DNA of 64,000 nucleotides from Halobellus captivus (GTDB lineage Archaea; Halobacteriota; Halobacteria; Halobacteriales; Haloferacaceae). Under the pieces are notes generated by a model. That model was not told the DNA's origin. It ran no database searches and was given only the letters and a program-made list of their open reading frames with translations. Both the position numbers and the translations under genes were made by a program. How positions within the stretch are numbered: position 1 is the stretch's first letter; the number at the start of each line of letters is the position of its first letter. The stretch covers positions 1-64,000 of the forward strand of contig NZ_RDQE01000002.1 of assembly GCF_003697845.1 (NCBI RefSeq), written 5' to 3'. Shown here piece after piece: positions 50,069-58,837 of this stretch.

Positions 50069-50833
50069 ATGGAGCTTCAGACCTTCGTCGACCGGCTGGA
50101 CGACCGACTCGACACCGACGCGTACGCCGACGTCGACGCCAGCGCGAACGGCCTCCAGGTCGGTCCGGACGCGGGTTCGATCGAGCACGTCGCGTTCGCG
50201 GTCGACGCCGCGACGGCGACGATCGACCAGGCGGCCGACGCCGGCGCGGACGCCCTCGTCACCCACCACGGAGTCTCGTGGGGCGGGATCGACCACGTGA
50301 CCGGTAGGACGTACGACCGGATCGCCGCGCTCGTCGAGAACGACCTCGCACTGTACGTCTCACACCTCCCGCTGGACGGACACGCGGAACTCGGCAACGC
50401 TGCCGGCGTCGCGGAGGCGATCGGACTCGCGGATCGGGAGCCGTTCGGGGCGCTCGGCCCGGTCACGATCGGGACGCTCGGCGGGACGGGCGAGCCGCTC
50501 CCGCCCGAGACGATCCGCGACCGGCTCGACGGGTTCGAGGGGAGCACGGGCGGCACTCGCGTCCTCGAGTTCGGACCGGACCGGATCGAGCGGGTCGCGG
50601 TCGTCACCGGCTCCGGGGCCGACTGGCTCGACGAGGCGGCCGCGGCGGGCGCGGACGCGCTCGTCACCGGCGAGGGGAAACAGCAGGTCTACCACGACGC
50701 CCGGGAGGCCGGAGTCACGGTGTTCCTCGCGGGCCACTACGCGACGGAGACGTTCGGGGTTCGGTCCCTCCAGTCGCTCGCCGAGGAGTGGGGACCGGAG
50801 ACGACGTACGTGAGCCATCCCACGGGGCTCTGA
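50069..50833 (+). CDS. Nif3-like dinuclear metal-center protein
   Basis: A 254-residue protein of the NIF3/DUF34 family. Metal-ligand segments are ALVTHHGVSWGG (His pair, ~69-76) and LAGHYATETFGVRSLQ near the C-terminus, with VTGSGADWLDEAAAAGADAL and TGEGKQQVYHDAREAG between. Members bind two metal ions as toroidal hexamers. Proposed roles include GTP cyclohydrolase-like or 5-oxoproline-related activities; none is certain. It starts 37 nt after hemA and may extend that transcript. Confidence 0.87.
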   Translation: MELQTFVDRLDDRLDTDAYADVDASANGLQVGPDAGSIEHVAFAVDAATATIDQAADAGADALVTHHGVSWGGIDHVTGRTYDRIAALVENDLALYVSHLPLDGHAELGNAAGVAEAIGLADREPFGALGPVTIGTLGGTGEPLPPETIRDRLDGFEGSTGGTRVLEFGPDRIERVAVVTGSGADWLDEAAAAGADALVTGEGKQQVYHDAREAGVTVFLAGHYATETFGVRSLQSLAEEWGPETTYVSHPTGL

Positions 50834-50945
50834 GGCGGTCTCTACGAGGACGTCTCGGCGGTTCGACGATTCGAGGGGAGCGATCGGACAAACGGTTCTT
50901 TGTGTATTCGCTACGTTATAGCCCTCTCCCGGCGTTCCCGACTGT

Positions 50946-51716
50946 ATGACACGACGGAAACGGCTCGTCGCCGGCGTCGGGGTAGCGCTCCTCGTCCTCC
51001 TGGCCGGCTGTTCGGGAGTCACGGGAACGTTGGGCGACACCGACTCGGACGGACCGGAGATGACGGAGGCCGACGACCTCGAGCGGTCCATCGAGGTGGC
51101 CGCGAACGGCGAGGCGTCCGCGGAGCCCGATCGCGCGACCGTGTTCGTCGCGGTCGAGTCGACCGCGGCCGACGCGGGAGCCGTCCGCAACGACCTCGCC
51201 GAGAGCGACGACGCGCTCCGGAACGCCCTCTACGACTGGGGGCTGAGCGAGGACGACGTCCGCACCGAGCGCTACGACATCCGGCAGACGCGCGAGACGC
51301 GCCCGGACGCGAACCGCAGCGAGTACGTCGGCGTCCACGTCTACGCCGTGAGCGCCGACGACGTGGACGCGGTAGGCGAGGTCATCGACGTCGCGGTCGA
51401 CGCCGGCGCGGACGGCGTCCAGCAGGTCCGGTTCGGGCTCTCGGACGAACGCCAGGACGAGCTCCGCGAGGAGGCGCTCGGCGACGCGATGGACGACGCC
51501 CACGCCGAGGCCGACACGCTCGCCGCCAACGCCGACCTCGAGGTGACGGGCGTTTACACCGTCTCGACGACGAACGTCCGAACCAGCCCGTACACGAGTA
51601 CGGCCCTCGCGGCCGAGGCCGACGACGCCGCGGGCGGGGCCGGAACCGGGATCGAGGTCGGCGACGTCGACGTCAGCGTCACGGTCCGGGTCGTGTTCGG
51701 CGCGGAACGGGCGTAG
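50946..51716 (+). CDS. SIMPL-domain (DUF541) lipoprotein
   Basis: A 256-residue exported protein. The signal MTRRKRLVAGVGVALLVLLAGC carries a lipobox (LLAGC) with acylation at Cys22. A ~20-residue acidic spacer precedes the SIMPL domain: IEVAANGEASAEPDRATVFV, the YDIRQTRETRP segment and the long helix LREEALGDAMDDAHAEADTLAANAD. Anchored at the outer membrane face. SIMPL proteins are widespread but of unclear function, with stress and surface-associated roles reported. Confidence 0.85.
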   Translation: MTRRKRLVAGVGVALLVLLAGCSGVTGTLGDTDSDGPEMTEADDLERSIEVAANGEASAEPDRATVFVAVESTAADAGAVRNDLAESDDALRNALYDWGLSEDDVRTERYDIRQTRETRPDANRSEYVGVHVYAVSADDVDAVGEVIDVAVDAGADGVQQVRFGLSDERQDELREEALGDAMDDAHAEADTLAANADLEVTGVYTVSTTNVRTSPYTSTALAAEADDAAGGAGTGIEVGDVDVSVTVRVVFGAERA

Positions 51717-51816
51717 GCGAACGTCGACTGGGCAGTAGTCGGGTAGTCGTCGGCGCGGAGGTATCCGCTTCCCGCCCGAACGCAACCCTTACCGCCCGGC
51801 TACCCGCAGTCCGGGT

Positions 51817-53298
51817 ATGCGCGATCACTTCGAGATACGGGACCACGACGCCGCCGGGCGGATCGGTCGGCTCGAGGTCCCCCGCGCCGGCGTGACCGTC
51901 GAGACGCCGGCGCTTCTGCCCGTCGTCAACCCCAACGTGCTCACGGTCGAGCCGGAGCGGCTCCGGACCGAGTTCGGCGCGGAGATGCTGATCACGAACT
52001 CCTACATCATCCGGAGCACCGACCGGATCCGCGACCGCGTGCTCGAGGAGGGCCTCCACGACTTCCTCGGGTTCGACGGCGCGATCATGACCGACTCGGG
52101 GTCGTTCCAGCTCGCCGAGTACGGCGACATCGACGTCACCACGGCGGAGATCCTCGAGTTCCAGCGCCGGATCGGCAGCGACGTGGCGACGCCCGTGGAC
52201 GTGCCCACCCCGCCGGACGTCGACCGCGACCGCGCCGAGCGCGAGCTCGAGACGACCGAGCGGGCGCTCGCGGACGCGGAATCCGCCGACACCGGCGAGA
52301 TGCTCGTCAACGCCCCCGTCCAGGGGTCGACGTACCCCGACCTCCGGGAGGCGGCCGGCCGCCACGCCGCGGGAACCGACCTCGACGTGTTCCCGGTCGG
52401 CGCGATGGTTCCCCTCATGAACGGCTACCGCTACGACGACGTCGTCGAGGCGGTGACGGCCGCGAAGCACGGGCTCGACCCGGACTGTCCGGTCCACCTG
52501 TTCGGCGCGGGCCACCCGATGACCCTCGCGCTCGCGGTCGCGATGGGCTGTGACCTGTTCGACTCGGCCGCCTACGCGCTGATGGCGCGTGACGGCCGCT
52601 ACCTCACGGTGTCGGGGACCGAGCACCTCGAGGAGCTGTCGTACTTCCCGTGTTCGTGTCCGGTGTGTTCGGCGCACACGCCCGCGGACCTCCGCGAGGG
52701 CGACGACGACCGAGCCGAGCGGCTGCTCGCCGAGCACAACCTCCACGTCACCTTCGAGGAGGTCCGTCGGATCAAAGCCGCCATCCGCGACGGCTCGCTC
52801 CTCGAGCTGGTCGATCGGCGCGCCCGCGGGCACCCGGCGATGCTCGACGGGTACCGCGCCCTGCTCGACCACGCGGACCAGCTCGAGGCGACCGACCCCG
52901 TCTCGAAGGACGCCTTCTTCTACACCTCCCACGAGTCCGCGCGTCGTCCGGAGGTCGGCCGCCACCACGACCGCCTCGCGCGTCTCGATACCCCCGAGGA
53001 CCTGCTTCTCACGGAGTCGAAGCCGCCCTCGAGCCACGACCACGACGCGGTCTGGCGGGTGAAGCCGCCGTTCGGCCCCTTCCCGCGGGCGCTCTCGGAG
53101 ACGTATCCGCTCACCGCCGAGACCCCCGACCGGGTCGACGCCGCGGCCCAGACCGCGGCCGCCGAGGGCGTTCGCCGGCTCGCCGAGGCCAACCCCGGGA
53201 CCGGGATCACGCTCGGTCACGACGGGTGGGCGGCGACGGCGCTCGACCGCGTCCCCGACCGCGTCGAGGTCGACGACCTCCGTGACATCGGGCGGTAG
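51817..53298 (+). CDS. tgtA: Archaeosine tRNA-guanine transglycosylase
   Basis: Exchanges guanine-15 of tRNA for preQ0, the first step to archaeosine. The 493-residue protein has the nucleophile D93 in [13 protein letters not shown], the base-pocket region [30 protein letters not shown], the [23 protein letters not shown] catalytic-base segment, and a zinc site [10 protein letters not shown]. It ends after the catalytic and bridging parts without a PUA domain, so a separate protein (arcS-type) would be needed for the later step. No arcS is adjacent. Confidence 0.94.
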   Translation: MRDHFEIRDHDAAGRIGRLEVPRAGVTVETPALLPVVNPNVLTVEPERLRTEFGAEMLITNSYIIRSTDRIRDRVLEEGLHDFLGFDGAIMTDSGSFQLAEYGDIDVTTAEILEFQRRIGSDVATPVDVPTPPDVDRDRAERELETTERALADAESADTGEMLVNAPVQGSTYPDLREAAGRHAAGTDLDVFPVGAMVPLMNGYRYDDVVEAVTAAKHGLDPDCPVHLFGAGHPMTLALAVAMGCDLFDSAAYALMARDGRYLTVSGTEHLEELSYFPCSCPVCSAHTPADLREGDDDRAERLLAEHNLHVTFEEVRRIKAAIRDGSLLELVDRRARGHPAMLDGYRALLDHADQLEATDPVSKDAFFYTSHESARRPEVGRHHDRLARLDTPEDLLLTESKPPSSHDHDAVWRVKPPFGPFPRALSETYPLTAETPDRVDAAAQTAAAEGVRRLAEANPGTGITLGHDGWAATALDRVPDRVEVDDLRDIGR

Positions 53299-53302
53299 GC
53301 GC

Positions 53303-53767
53303 TCAGTCCGTCCGGTCCGGCCCCGCGGGCATCCGTCCGGTGAAGTCCCACGAGTGGAGCCGCTCCGGGTCGATCCGAACGTGGACCTCCTCGCGGTCCG
53401 GCCGCAGGAGCCGGTCGCCGAGCTCGTTGTCGGTTCCGCCGAGGTACCGCTCCAGGAGCGACCGGAGGATTCGCTTGTCCTCGTCGGCGGTCACGGTCGC
53501 CCGGCCGCGGCCGCGGACGCCCATGTACGGCGGGTCGTTCGTCGATATCTCGAACGAGACGCGGTCGTCGGACTCGAGGAACCCGACCACGTCGGCGTCC
53601 GCGCCGGTCGCACAGTGGATCGCCCCGTCCCACCGGAACCACAGCGACACCATCCAGGGATCGCCCGCGGGCGTCCGACACCCGATGCGGACCGGGATCC
53701 GCGCGTCCGCGAGGAACTCGTCGACGCGCGGCCGGTCCCACGGGCCGGTGAGGTTCATGTGATCCAT
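53303..53767 (-). CDS. Pyridoxamine 5'-phosphate oxidase-like flavoprotein
   Basis: A 154-residue split-barrel FMN-binding protein: RIPVRIGCRTPAGDPWMVSL then LWFRWDGAIHCATGADADVV, followed by DDRVSFEISTNDPPYMGVRG and a late RILRSLLERYLGG. The size fits F420- or FMN-dependent haloarchaeal pyridoxamine oxidase-related proteins rather than the vitamin B6 enzyme. Convergent with tgtA, 4 bases apart. Start either at 53767 or the ATG three codons on (53758). Confidence 0.8.
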   Translation of the reverse strand: MDHMNLTGPWDRPRVDEFLADARIPVRIGCRTPAGDPWMVSLWFRWDGAIHCATGADADVVGFLESDDRVSFEISTNDPPYMGVRGRGRATVTADEDKRILRSLLERYLGGTDNELGDRLLRPDREEVHVRIDPERLHSWDFTGRMPAGPDRTD

Positions 53768-53843
53768 CCGGGCGGAATCGGCCTAAAACCACCGTCCGGT
53801 TCGACGGGTCGGCGCGGTCGACTCACGACTCGCATTCGCACCG

Positions 53844-54803
53844 TCACGGGTCGACCCGCGCCAGCCACGCGTCCGGGTCGTCTATCTCCCCGTCCGTCGG
53901 GAGGTGCTCCGGGCGCTCCCACACCGCGCTCGCGGCGGCCAGCCCGCGCTCGTCCGCGACCCGTTCGAAGAAGGCGGCCCCGCGCTCGTACTGCCGGCGT
54001 TTGAGCCCGAGCCCGAGGAGACGCCGGGCGATCCGCGTCACCGGCCCGCCGCCGCCTCGCCGCTCGTCGACCTTTCGGCGCAGGTCGGCGTACTCGTCGT
54101 CGAAGGCGCGGTCCATCAACAGCTCCGCGTACCCCTCGACCGCGGTCATGGCGGTCTGAAGCTCGACGAACGCGTCGGGGTCGAGTCCGCTCGCGCTCAG
54201 GCCGTCGATGCCGCGTTCGACGCGCGACTCCAGATATCCCGACAGCCACGGGGCCGCGCCGAACTCCGCTGCGTGGGTCACCTCGTGGAAGGCGATCCAG
54301 CGGCGGAACCGCGGGTACGCCACGTCGAGGTCCGCGGCGACCGCGACGACGTTCGGGTGAACGAAGTAGAGTCCGTGGTCGGCGTCGGGCTCGTCGGCCA
54401 ACAGGAGGGGGTCGTACTGGCCGAGCACGTTTCGCGCGAGGAATCCCAGCACGAACGCCATCGATCCGGTGTTGACGACCCGCGAGAGTCCCGGCATCGC
54501 CGGGGTCGCCGCCGACTCGATCGGCCCCATCACGTTCCGGAACGTCTCGAGGTTCGCGTCGATCCAGTGGTGTCGGTTCTGGACCTCGATGGCGTCCGGG
54601 ACCGCGAAGTCGACGCCGGCGACCTCCCGGAGCCGGTCGCGCGCGTCCCGCACGTCCGTCGCGTAGCCCCGCCGGTCGGCGGGCGTCAGATCGAGCGTCC
54701 CCGGCGCCGTGCTCGCCCTCGCGGCCTCCCCGGCCTTCGCCCAGTCGACGACGCCGGTCCCGGACGCCTCGGAGACCGCACGGAGGCTTCGGAGGATGTC
54801 CAT
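53844..54803 (-). CDS. Zinc-dependent metalloprotease-like protein (DUF2342)
   Basis: A 319-residue protein. The HExxH-like pair is HEVTH at 173-177, inside RRWIAFHEVTHAAEFGAAPW, and a possible third ligand Glu follows in TAVEGYAELLMDRAF. The N-terminal part has HHWIDANLETFRNVMGPIE. This pattern is that of the DUF2342 / coenzyme F420-associated putative hydrolase group found in actinobacteria and haloarchaea. No signal peptide. Start at the ATG giving MDILRSLRAVSE; upstream sequence is Arg/Ser-rich read-through. Confidence 0.82.
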   Translation of the reverse strand: MDILRSLRAVSEASGTGVVDWAKAGEAARASTAPGTLDLTPADRRGYATDVRDARDRLREVAGVDFAVPDAIEVQNRHHWIDANLETFRNVMGPIESAATPAMPGLSRVVNTGSMAFVLGFLARNVLGQYDPLLLADEPDADHGLYFVHPNVVAVAADLDVAYPRFRRWIAFHEVTHAAEFGAAPWLSGYLESRVERGIDGLSASGLDPDAFVELQTAMTAVEGYAELLMDRAFDDEYADLRRKVDERRGGGGPVTRIARRLLGLGLKRRQYERGAAFFERVADERGLAAASAVWERPEHLPTDGEIDDPDAWLARVDP

Positions 54804-54876
54804 GTGGACGGGAGGCGCGCCGCCCTCAAGTCCCTTGTGTCGGCCGACCCTTCCCGGCCCGTGTCCACTCGACTCC

Positions 54877-55185
54877 TCACGTCCCGAGCTCGTCGATCTC
54901 CGTGGCGTCCTCGAGGCCGTCGTCGCCGAGCAACCGCGCGGCCGCGACGCCGAGGGCCGCGAGGAGCGCGACGACCGCCAGGGCCAGGCCGACCGATCTC
55001 GCCGAGAGCCCACAACACGAGAACGAACCGCCGCTCGCGTCGGCGGCGGTCGCGTCGGCGTCTACCTCCCCGTCCTCGTCGGTCCCGTCGTCGGACCGCC
55101 AGCCTCCGAGGAGGCCGTTCTCACCGATCCGGATCGCTCCCTCGTCCAGGTGGACCTCGAGCAGCGTGAGTGACTTGTCGCTCAT
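54877..55185 (-). CDS. Small single-helix membrane protein, haloarchaeal
   Basis: A 102-residue protein: residues 1-30 MSDKSLTLLEVHLDEGAIRI, an acidic linker, a Cys pair in GSFSCCGLSARSVG, one membrane helix LALAVVALLAALGVAAARLL, and a short acidic tail. The Cys pair just before the helix might be palmitoylated or bind metal; that is speculation. It is divergent from the M42 gene and precedes the metalloprotease-like gene on the same strand. Confidence 0.6.
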   Translation of the reverse strand: MSDKSLTLLEVHLDEGAIRIGENGLLGGWRSDDGTDEDGEVDADATAADASGGSFSCCGLSARSVGLALAVVALLAALGVAAARLLGDDGLEDATEIDELGT

Positions 55186-55313
55186 GGGAGACCCTTCTCG
55201 CGCCCAGCGCTTAACCGTGGCGTCGGGTGCAGGACCGAGACGGAAGCGAACCCGTCCCCGTCGTTCGCGGGCGGAACCGCGACCTTCTTTTCTTCCGACA
55301 CGAACGGGAACCC

Positions 55314-56378
55314 ATGGACGAGTCTCGCCGAGCGTTCCTCGACGACCTGCTCGCGACGCCGAGCCCATCGGGGTTCGAGACGGCGGCCCAGCGCGTCTGG
55401 ATCGACTACGTCTCGGCGTTCGCCGACGACGTCACCACCGACGCGTACGGCAACGCCGTCGCGGTCCACGAGGGCGATCCGGACGCGCCGACGGTCGCCC
55501 TGGCCGGCCACGCCGACGAGATCGGATTCATCGTCCGGGACGTCCTCGAGGAGGGTTTCCTCCGGATCGCGCCGGTCGGCGGCTCCGACCGCACCGTCTC
55601 GAAGGGCCAGCACGTGACGGTCCACGCCGACGAGCCCGTCCAGGGCGTCATCGGACAGACCGCGATCCACCTCCGGGACCCCGCTGACGACGAGTACGAG
55701 GCGATCGAGGGGCAGTTCGTCGACGTGGGAGCGACCGACGTCGAGGAGGCTCGCGAACACGTCTCGGTCGGCGACCCGGTCACCTTCTCGAGCGGGGTCG
55801 AGGAGCTCGTCGGCTCCCGGATCGCCGCCCGCGGGATCGACGACCGGACCGGGATCTGGGTCGCCGCCGAGGCGCTGCGCCGCGCCGCCGCGGCCGACGT
55901 CGACGCCACCGTCTACGCGGTCTCGACCGTCCAGGAGGAGGTGGGACTCCAGGGCGCGCGAATGGTCGGGTACGACCTCGCGGCGGTCGACGCCTTCGTC
56001 GCCGTCGACGTGACCCACGCGACGGACAATCCCGACGTGGACCCCGAACACCGCGGACCCGTCGAACTCGGGTCCGGCCCGGTCGTCGCCCGCGGCAGCG
56101 CGAACCACCCGGTCCTCGTCGACCTCGCGCGTGACGCCGCGGACGACGCCGGCATCGACGTCCAGTTCCAGGCGGCCGGGACGCGGACCGGCACGGACGC
56201 CGACGCGTTCTACACCGCCCGCGGCGGGGTCCCGTCGCTCACCGTCTCCATCCCGAACCGGTACATGCACACGCCCGTCGAGGTCGTCGACCTCGAGGAC
56301 CTGGATCGCGTCGCCGACCTGCTCGCGGCCGTCGCCGACGCGGCCGAGGGCGTCGACTCGTTCGCGGTCGATCTCTGA
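55314..56378 (+). CDS. M42-family (endoglucanase M-like) aminopeptidase
   Basis: A 354-residue tetrahedral-type aminopeptidase. Zinc ligands and base: VALAGHADEIGF (His), ARGIDDRTGIW (Asp), STVQEEVGLQGA (Glu base and Glu), AVDVTHATDN (Asp), and NRYMHTPVEVV (His). The first residues MDESRRAFLDDLLATPSPSG begin the fold properly. Cytoplasmic peptide turnover downstream of the proteasome is the usual role, and the Cdc48 homologue in this window belongs to the same pathway. Start ATG 55314. Confidence 0.92.
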   Translation: MDESRRAFLDDLLATPSPSGFETAAQRVWIDYVSAFADDVTTDAYGNAVAVHEGDPDAPTVALAGHADEIGFIVRDVLEEGFLRIAPVGGSDRTVSKGQHVTVHADEPVQGVIGQTAIHLRDPADDEYEAIEGQFVDVGATDVEEAREHVSVGDPVTFSSGVEELVGSRIAARGIDDRTGIWVAAEALRRAAAADVDATVYAVSTVQEEVGLQGARMVGYDLAAVDAFVAVDVTHATDNPDVDPEHRGPVELGSGPVVARGSANHPVLVDLARDAADDAGIDVQFQAAGTRTGTDADAFYTARGGVPSLTVSIPNRYMHTPVEVVDLEDLDRVADLLAAVADAAEGVDSFAVDL

Positions 56379-56497
56379 GGGCGCAAGCGGCGTGATCGGC
56401 CGTCTCGATCGCGACAAACCGAGACACGGCGGGGTCGAAACGGAACTGTTTTACTGTGGAACTCCCTACCCGAAATTGCGACGGAACGCGGACGCAC

Positions 56498-56572
56498 GCT
56501 CTGGTGGTGTAGTCCGGCCAATCATCTTGCCCTCTCACGGCAAGGACCAGGGTTCAAATCCCTGCCGGAGCA
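56498..56572 (+). tRNA. tRNA-Glu (anticodon CTC)
   Basis: A 75-nt cloverleaf. Acceptor GCTCTGG pairs with CCGGAGC (one G-U), discriminator A. Anticodon stem TTGCC/GGCAA closes CTCTCAC with anticodon CTC. The T arm holds GGTTCAAATCC. An AT-rich GTTTTACT about 50 nt upstream may be its promoter. It is a substrate source for glutamyl-tRNA reductase. Confidence 0.95.
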
Positions 56573-56697
56573 TCCAACCCCGTCGCGTTTTCCCGATACA
56601 GCCACGAACCAGCAGCGACGGCTCGACGCGTTCGACGACCCGAAACCGTCGCCCTCCGGGGAGTTTATTGTGCCTGCCCGTTATGTTCGGATAATTG

Positions 56698-58209
56698 ATG
56701 TCCCGACCGTCCGTTTCTCGACGGGACGCGCTTCGACTGATGACGACGACCGTCGCGGGCGGAGCGTTGGCGTCCGCCGGGACCGTGGCTCCGGTCACAG
56801 CGCAGGAATCGACCGATCTCGACGGGTTCTCGTGGCCGACGTTGAACGGTGGACGGCGGCTCGCCGGCGCGACGGCCATCGAGGGTATCGAGTCGACCTC
56901 CGAGTCGGCGTACTCGCTCGGCGGAAACGACCGGACGACGGTGCCGGTCGTCGACGACGGGACGGCGTACGCGGGCAGCGACGGCGACCTCGTCGCCGCC
57001 GACCTGGCGTCCGGTGCCGGCGAATGGGCGTTCAGGGGCGAGGAACCGTTCATGGCTTCGCCGGCGGTCGGCGCGGAGTCGGTCATCGCGGTCACGACCG
57101 AGGGGACGGTTCTGGCGGTCGATCGGGACACCGGCGAGGAGCGGTGGTCGCTCGGCGTGAGCGGCCAACCGGGCGCGCCGACGATCCGTGACGAGACCGC
57201 GTACGTGGCCGACTCGGAGGGGACGGTGTACGCGTTCGCGACGTCGTCCGGCGAACTGGAGTGGTCGAAGGCGCTGGACGCGCGGTTCGATACCGACGGG
57301 AACAACGCCCCGGGGCTGTTGCTCCCGGCGGTCGCCGTGGGCGAGGAGTCGCTGTACGTCAACGTTCCCGACTCGCAGGCACCCCCTTCACGCCTGGTCG
57401 CGCTCTCGTTCGAGGGCGAGGTCGAATGGGAGTACTCGATCGAAGCCAGCGTCCTGTCGCCGCCGGCGGTCACGGAGGGCGGGGTGGTCGTGAAGACGCA
57501 GAAACACCTTCGGCTCGTGTCGTCGACCGGCGGCGTCGAGCAGTGGGCCGTCGACCTCCGCGGAGAGGCACATCACCCGCTGGCGGCCGGAAACGGCCTC
57601 GTCGCGGTCGTCGACGACGACCCGTTCGAGGCCCTTCGCTGTAACGCGTACGACCTCGAGACCGGCGAGCTCCGGTGGCGGTACTCGCTGGAGGAGGGTC
57701 GGCGAAGCGGAGGCGCGACGATCGCCGGCGGGATGGTGTACTTCGTGGCGACGACGGGCTCGCGAAGCGGGACGGTCGTCGGAGTCGGCCTGGAGGACGG
57801 CCTCGAACGGTTCTCGATCGACGTGGACAACCCGGCTATCGGGTACGGGCCCGTGCCGGTTCCCGACGGCATCTTCGTTCCCGACGGCACGTCCTCACGG
57901 CTGGTCACCACGGAGGCGTTCGACGGCCGCTCCGCCGAGGAGACGGACTCGACGTCGGAGGAGACGTCCGAGGAGACGTCCACGGAGGACGGCGGGTCCG
58001 ACGGCGGATCGACGGCCGCGGACGACGACGGCGGCGGTTCGATAACTGATGAGGAGTCCTCGGCCACCGACGAGTCGGGAGCGACCACCGACGACTCCGG
58101 TTGGAACCTCCCGTCCCTGTCCGTGATAGAGAGCGTCATCGTGATCACGACGTCGCTCGCGAGCGCGCTGTACGGCGCGATCCGCGTCGCCGCGCGCTCC
58201 GAGAAGTGA
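56698..58209 (+). CDS. Tat-exported PQQ-like beta-propeller protein with C-terminal anchor
   Basis: A 503-residue secreted protein. A Tat signal SRRDALRLMTTTVAGGALAS at the N-terminus is cut near AQES. Six to seven WD/PQQ-like blades follow, each with AxD-x-x-x-G-x-x-x-W-x patterns: AADLASGAGEWAF, AVDRDTGEERWSL, AFATSSGELEWSK, ALSFEGEVEWEY, AYDLETGELRWRY and VGLEDGLERFSI. A Ser/Thr/Glu linker leads to a final helix SVIESVIVITTSLASALYGA and a basic end. It probably scaffolds complexes outside the membrane; no quinone-binding Trp/Glu catalytic set was verified. GAGTTTATT near 56661 supports the ATG at 56698. Confidence 0.82.
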   Translation: MSRPSVSRRDALRLMTTTVAGGALASAGTVAPVTAQESTDLDGFSWPTLNGGRRLAGATAIEGIESTSESAYSLGGNDRTTVPVVDDGTAYAGSDGDLVAADLASGAGEWAFRGEEPFMASPAVGAESVIAVTTEGTVLAVDRDTGEERWSLGVSGQPGAPTIRDETAYVADSEGTVYAFATSSGELEWSKALDARFDTDGNNAPGLLLPAVAVGEESLYVNVPDSQAPPSRLVALSFEGEVEWEYSIEASVLSPPAVTEGGVVVKTQKHLRLVSSTGGVEQWAVDLRGEAHHPLAAGNGLVAVVDDDPFEALRCNAYDLETGELRWRYSLEEGRRSGGATIAGGMVYFVATTGSRSGTVVGVGLEDGLERFSIDVDNPAIGYGPVPVPDGIFVPDGTSSRLVTTEAFDGRSAEETDSTSEETSEETSTEDGGSDGGSTAADDDGGGSITDEESSATDESGATTDDSGWNLPSLSVIESVIVITTSLASALYGAIRVAARSEK

Positions 58210-58242
58210 CCGTATCGCACGTCGTGGCCGGCGCGCTCGGTC

Positions 58243-58725
58243 TCACCCGTTCGTCGCCGTCCCGTCGAGTACCGTCCGGTCGAACACCGTCTCGTCGCCG
58301 TGTCGAACGATGATCCGGTCAGGGACCGGCGCGTCGACGAACGCGACGTCGACCTCGTAGGGATGGGCCTCGCCGACGTCCGGACACGCCTCTCCCTCCC
58401 AGTCGGGGTCGTCCTCCGTCGTCAGCCGCAACAGGAGTCGGGCGGGCGTCAGGTCGGCCTCGAGGAGGGTGACGCGGTAACACTCCCGTGCGCCGTCGAG
58501 CAACCGTCCCCTGACGACGAGGCGCGGCGGGTCGGCCTGGAGCGCTCGATGGAGTTCGGCGGCGTCCCGTGGACTCCCCACCTCGGGATCGAACCCGCCG
58601 GCGTGCTCGCGGCGGAGGGTCACTTCCGCTCCATCGACCGCCTCGGGGATCTCGCTCCACGGAGGCGTCGGACAACCGGCGAGCGGAACGGTCGCCGCGA
58701 CCGCGAGGAGGGCTCTGCGTCGCAT
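58243..58725 (-). CDS. Haloarchaeal lipoprotein
   Basis: A 160-residue protein with a signal MRRRALLAVAATVPLAGC and acylation at Cys18. The rest is acidic with RGRLLDGARECYRVTLLEAD, RLTTEDDPDWEGEACPDVGE and VPDRIIVRHGDETVFDRTVL. I do not recognise the fold. Two Cys residues in the mature part may form a disulphide outside the cell. It lies between the beta-propeller gene (convergent, 33 bases) and the transducer gene. Confidence 0.6.
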   Translation of the reverse strand: MRRRALLAVAATVPLAGCPTPPWSEIPEAVDGAEVTLRREHAGGFDPEVGSPRDAAELHRALQADPPRLVVRGRLLDGARECYRVTLLEADLTPARLLLRLTTEDDPDWEGEACPDVGEAHPYEVDVAFVDAPVPDRIIVRHGDETVFDRTVLDGTATNG

Positions 58726-58837
58726 GCGCGGAGGACGGCGAGAATCGACCAAGTGTCTTGTGTGCGATCGAGCGTGTCGGCGTCGGAAGCGACCCGGCGT
58801 CGAACCCGATCCACCGCCGGGACGACCGAGTCGCCGC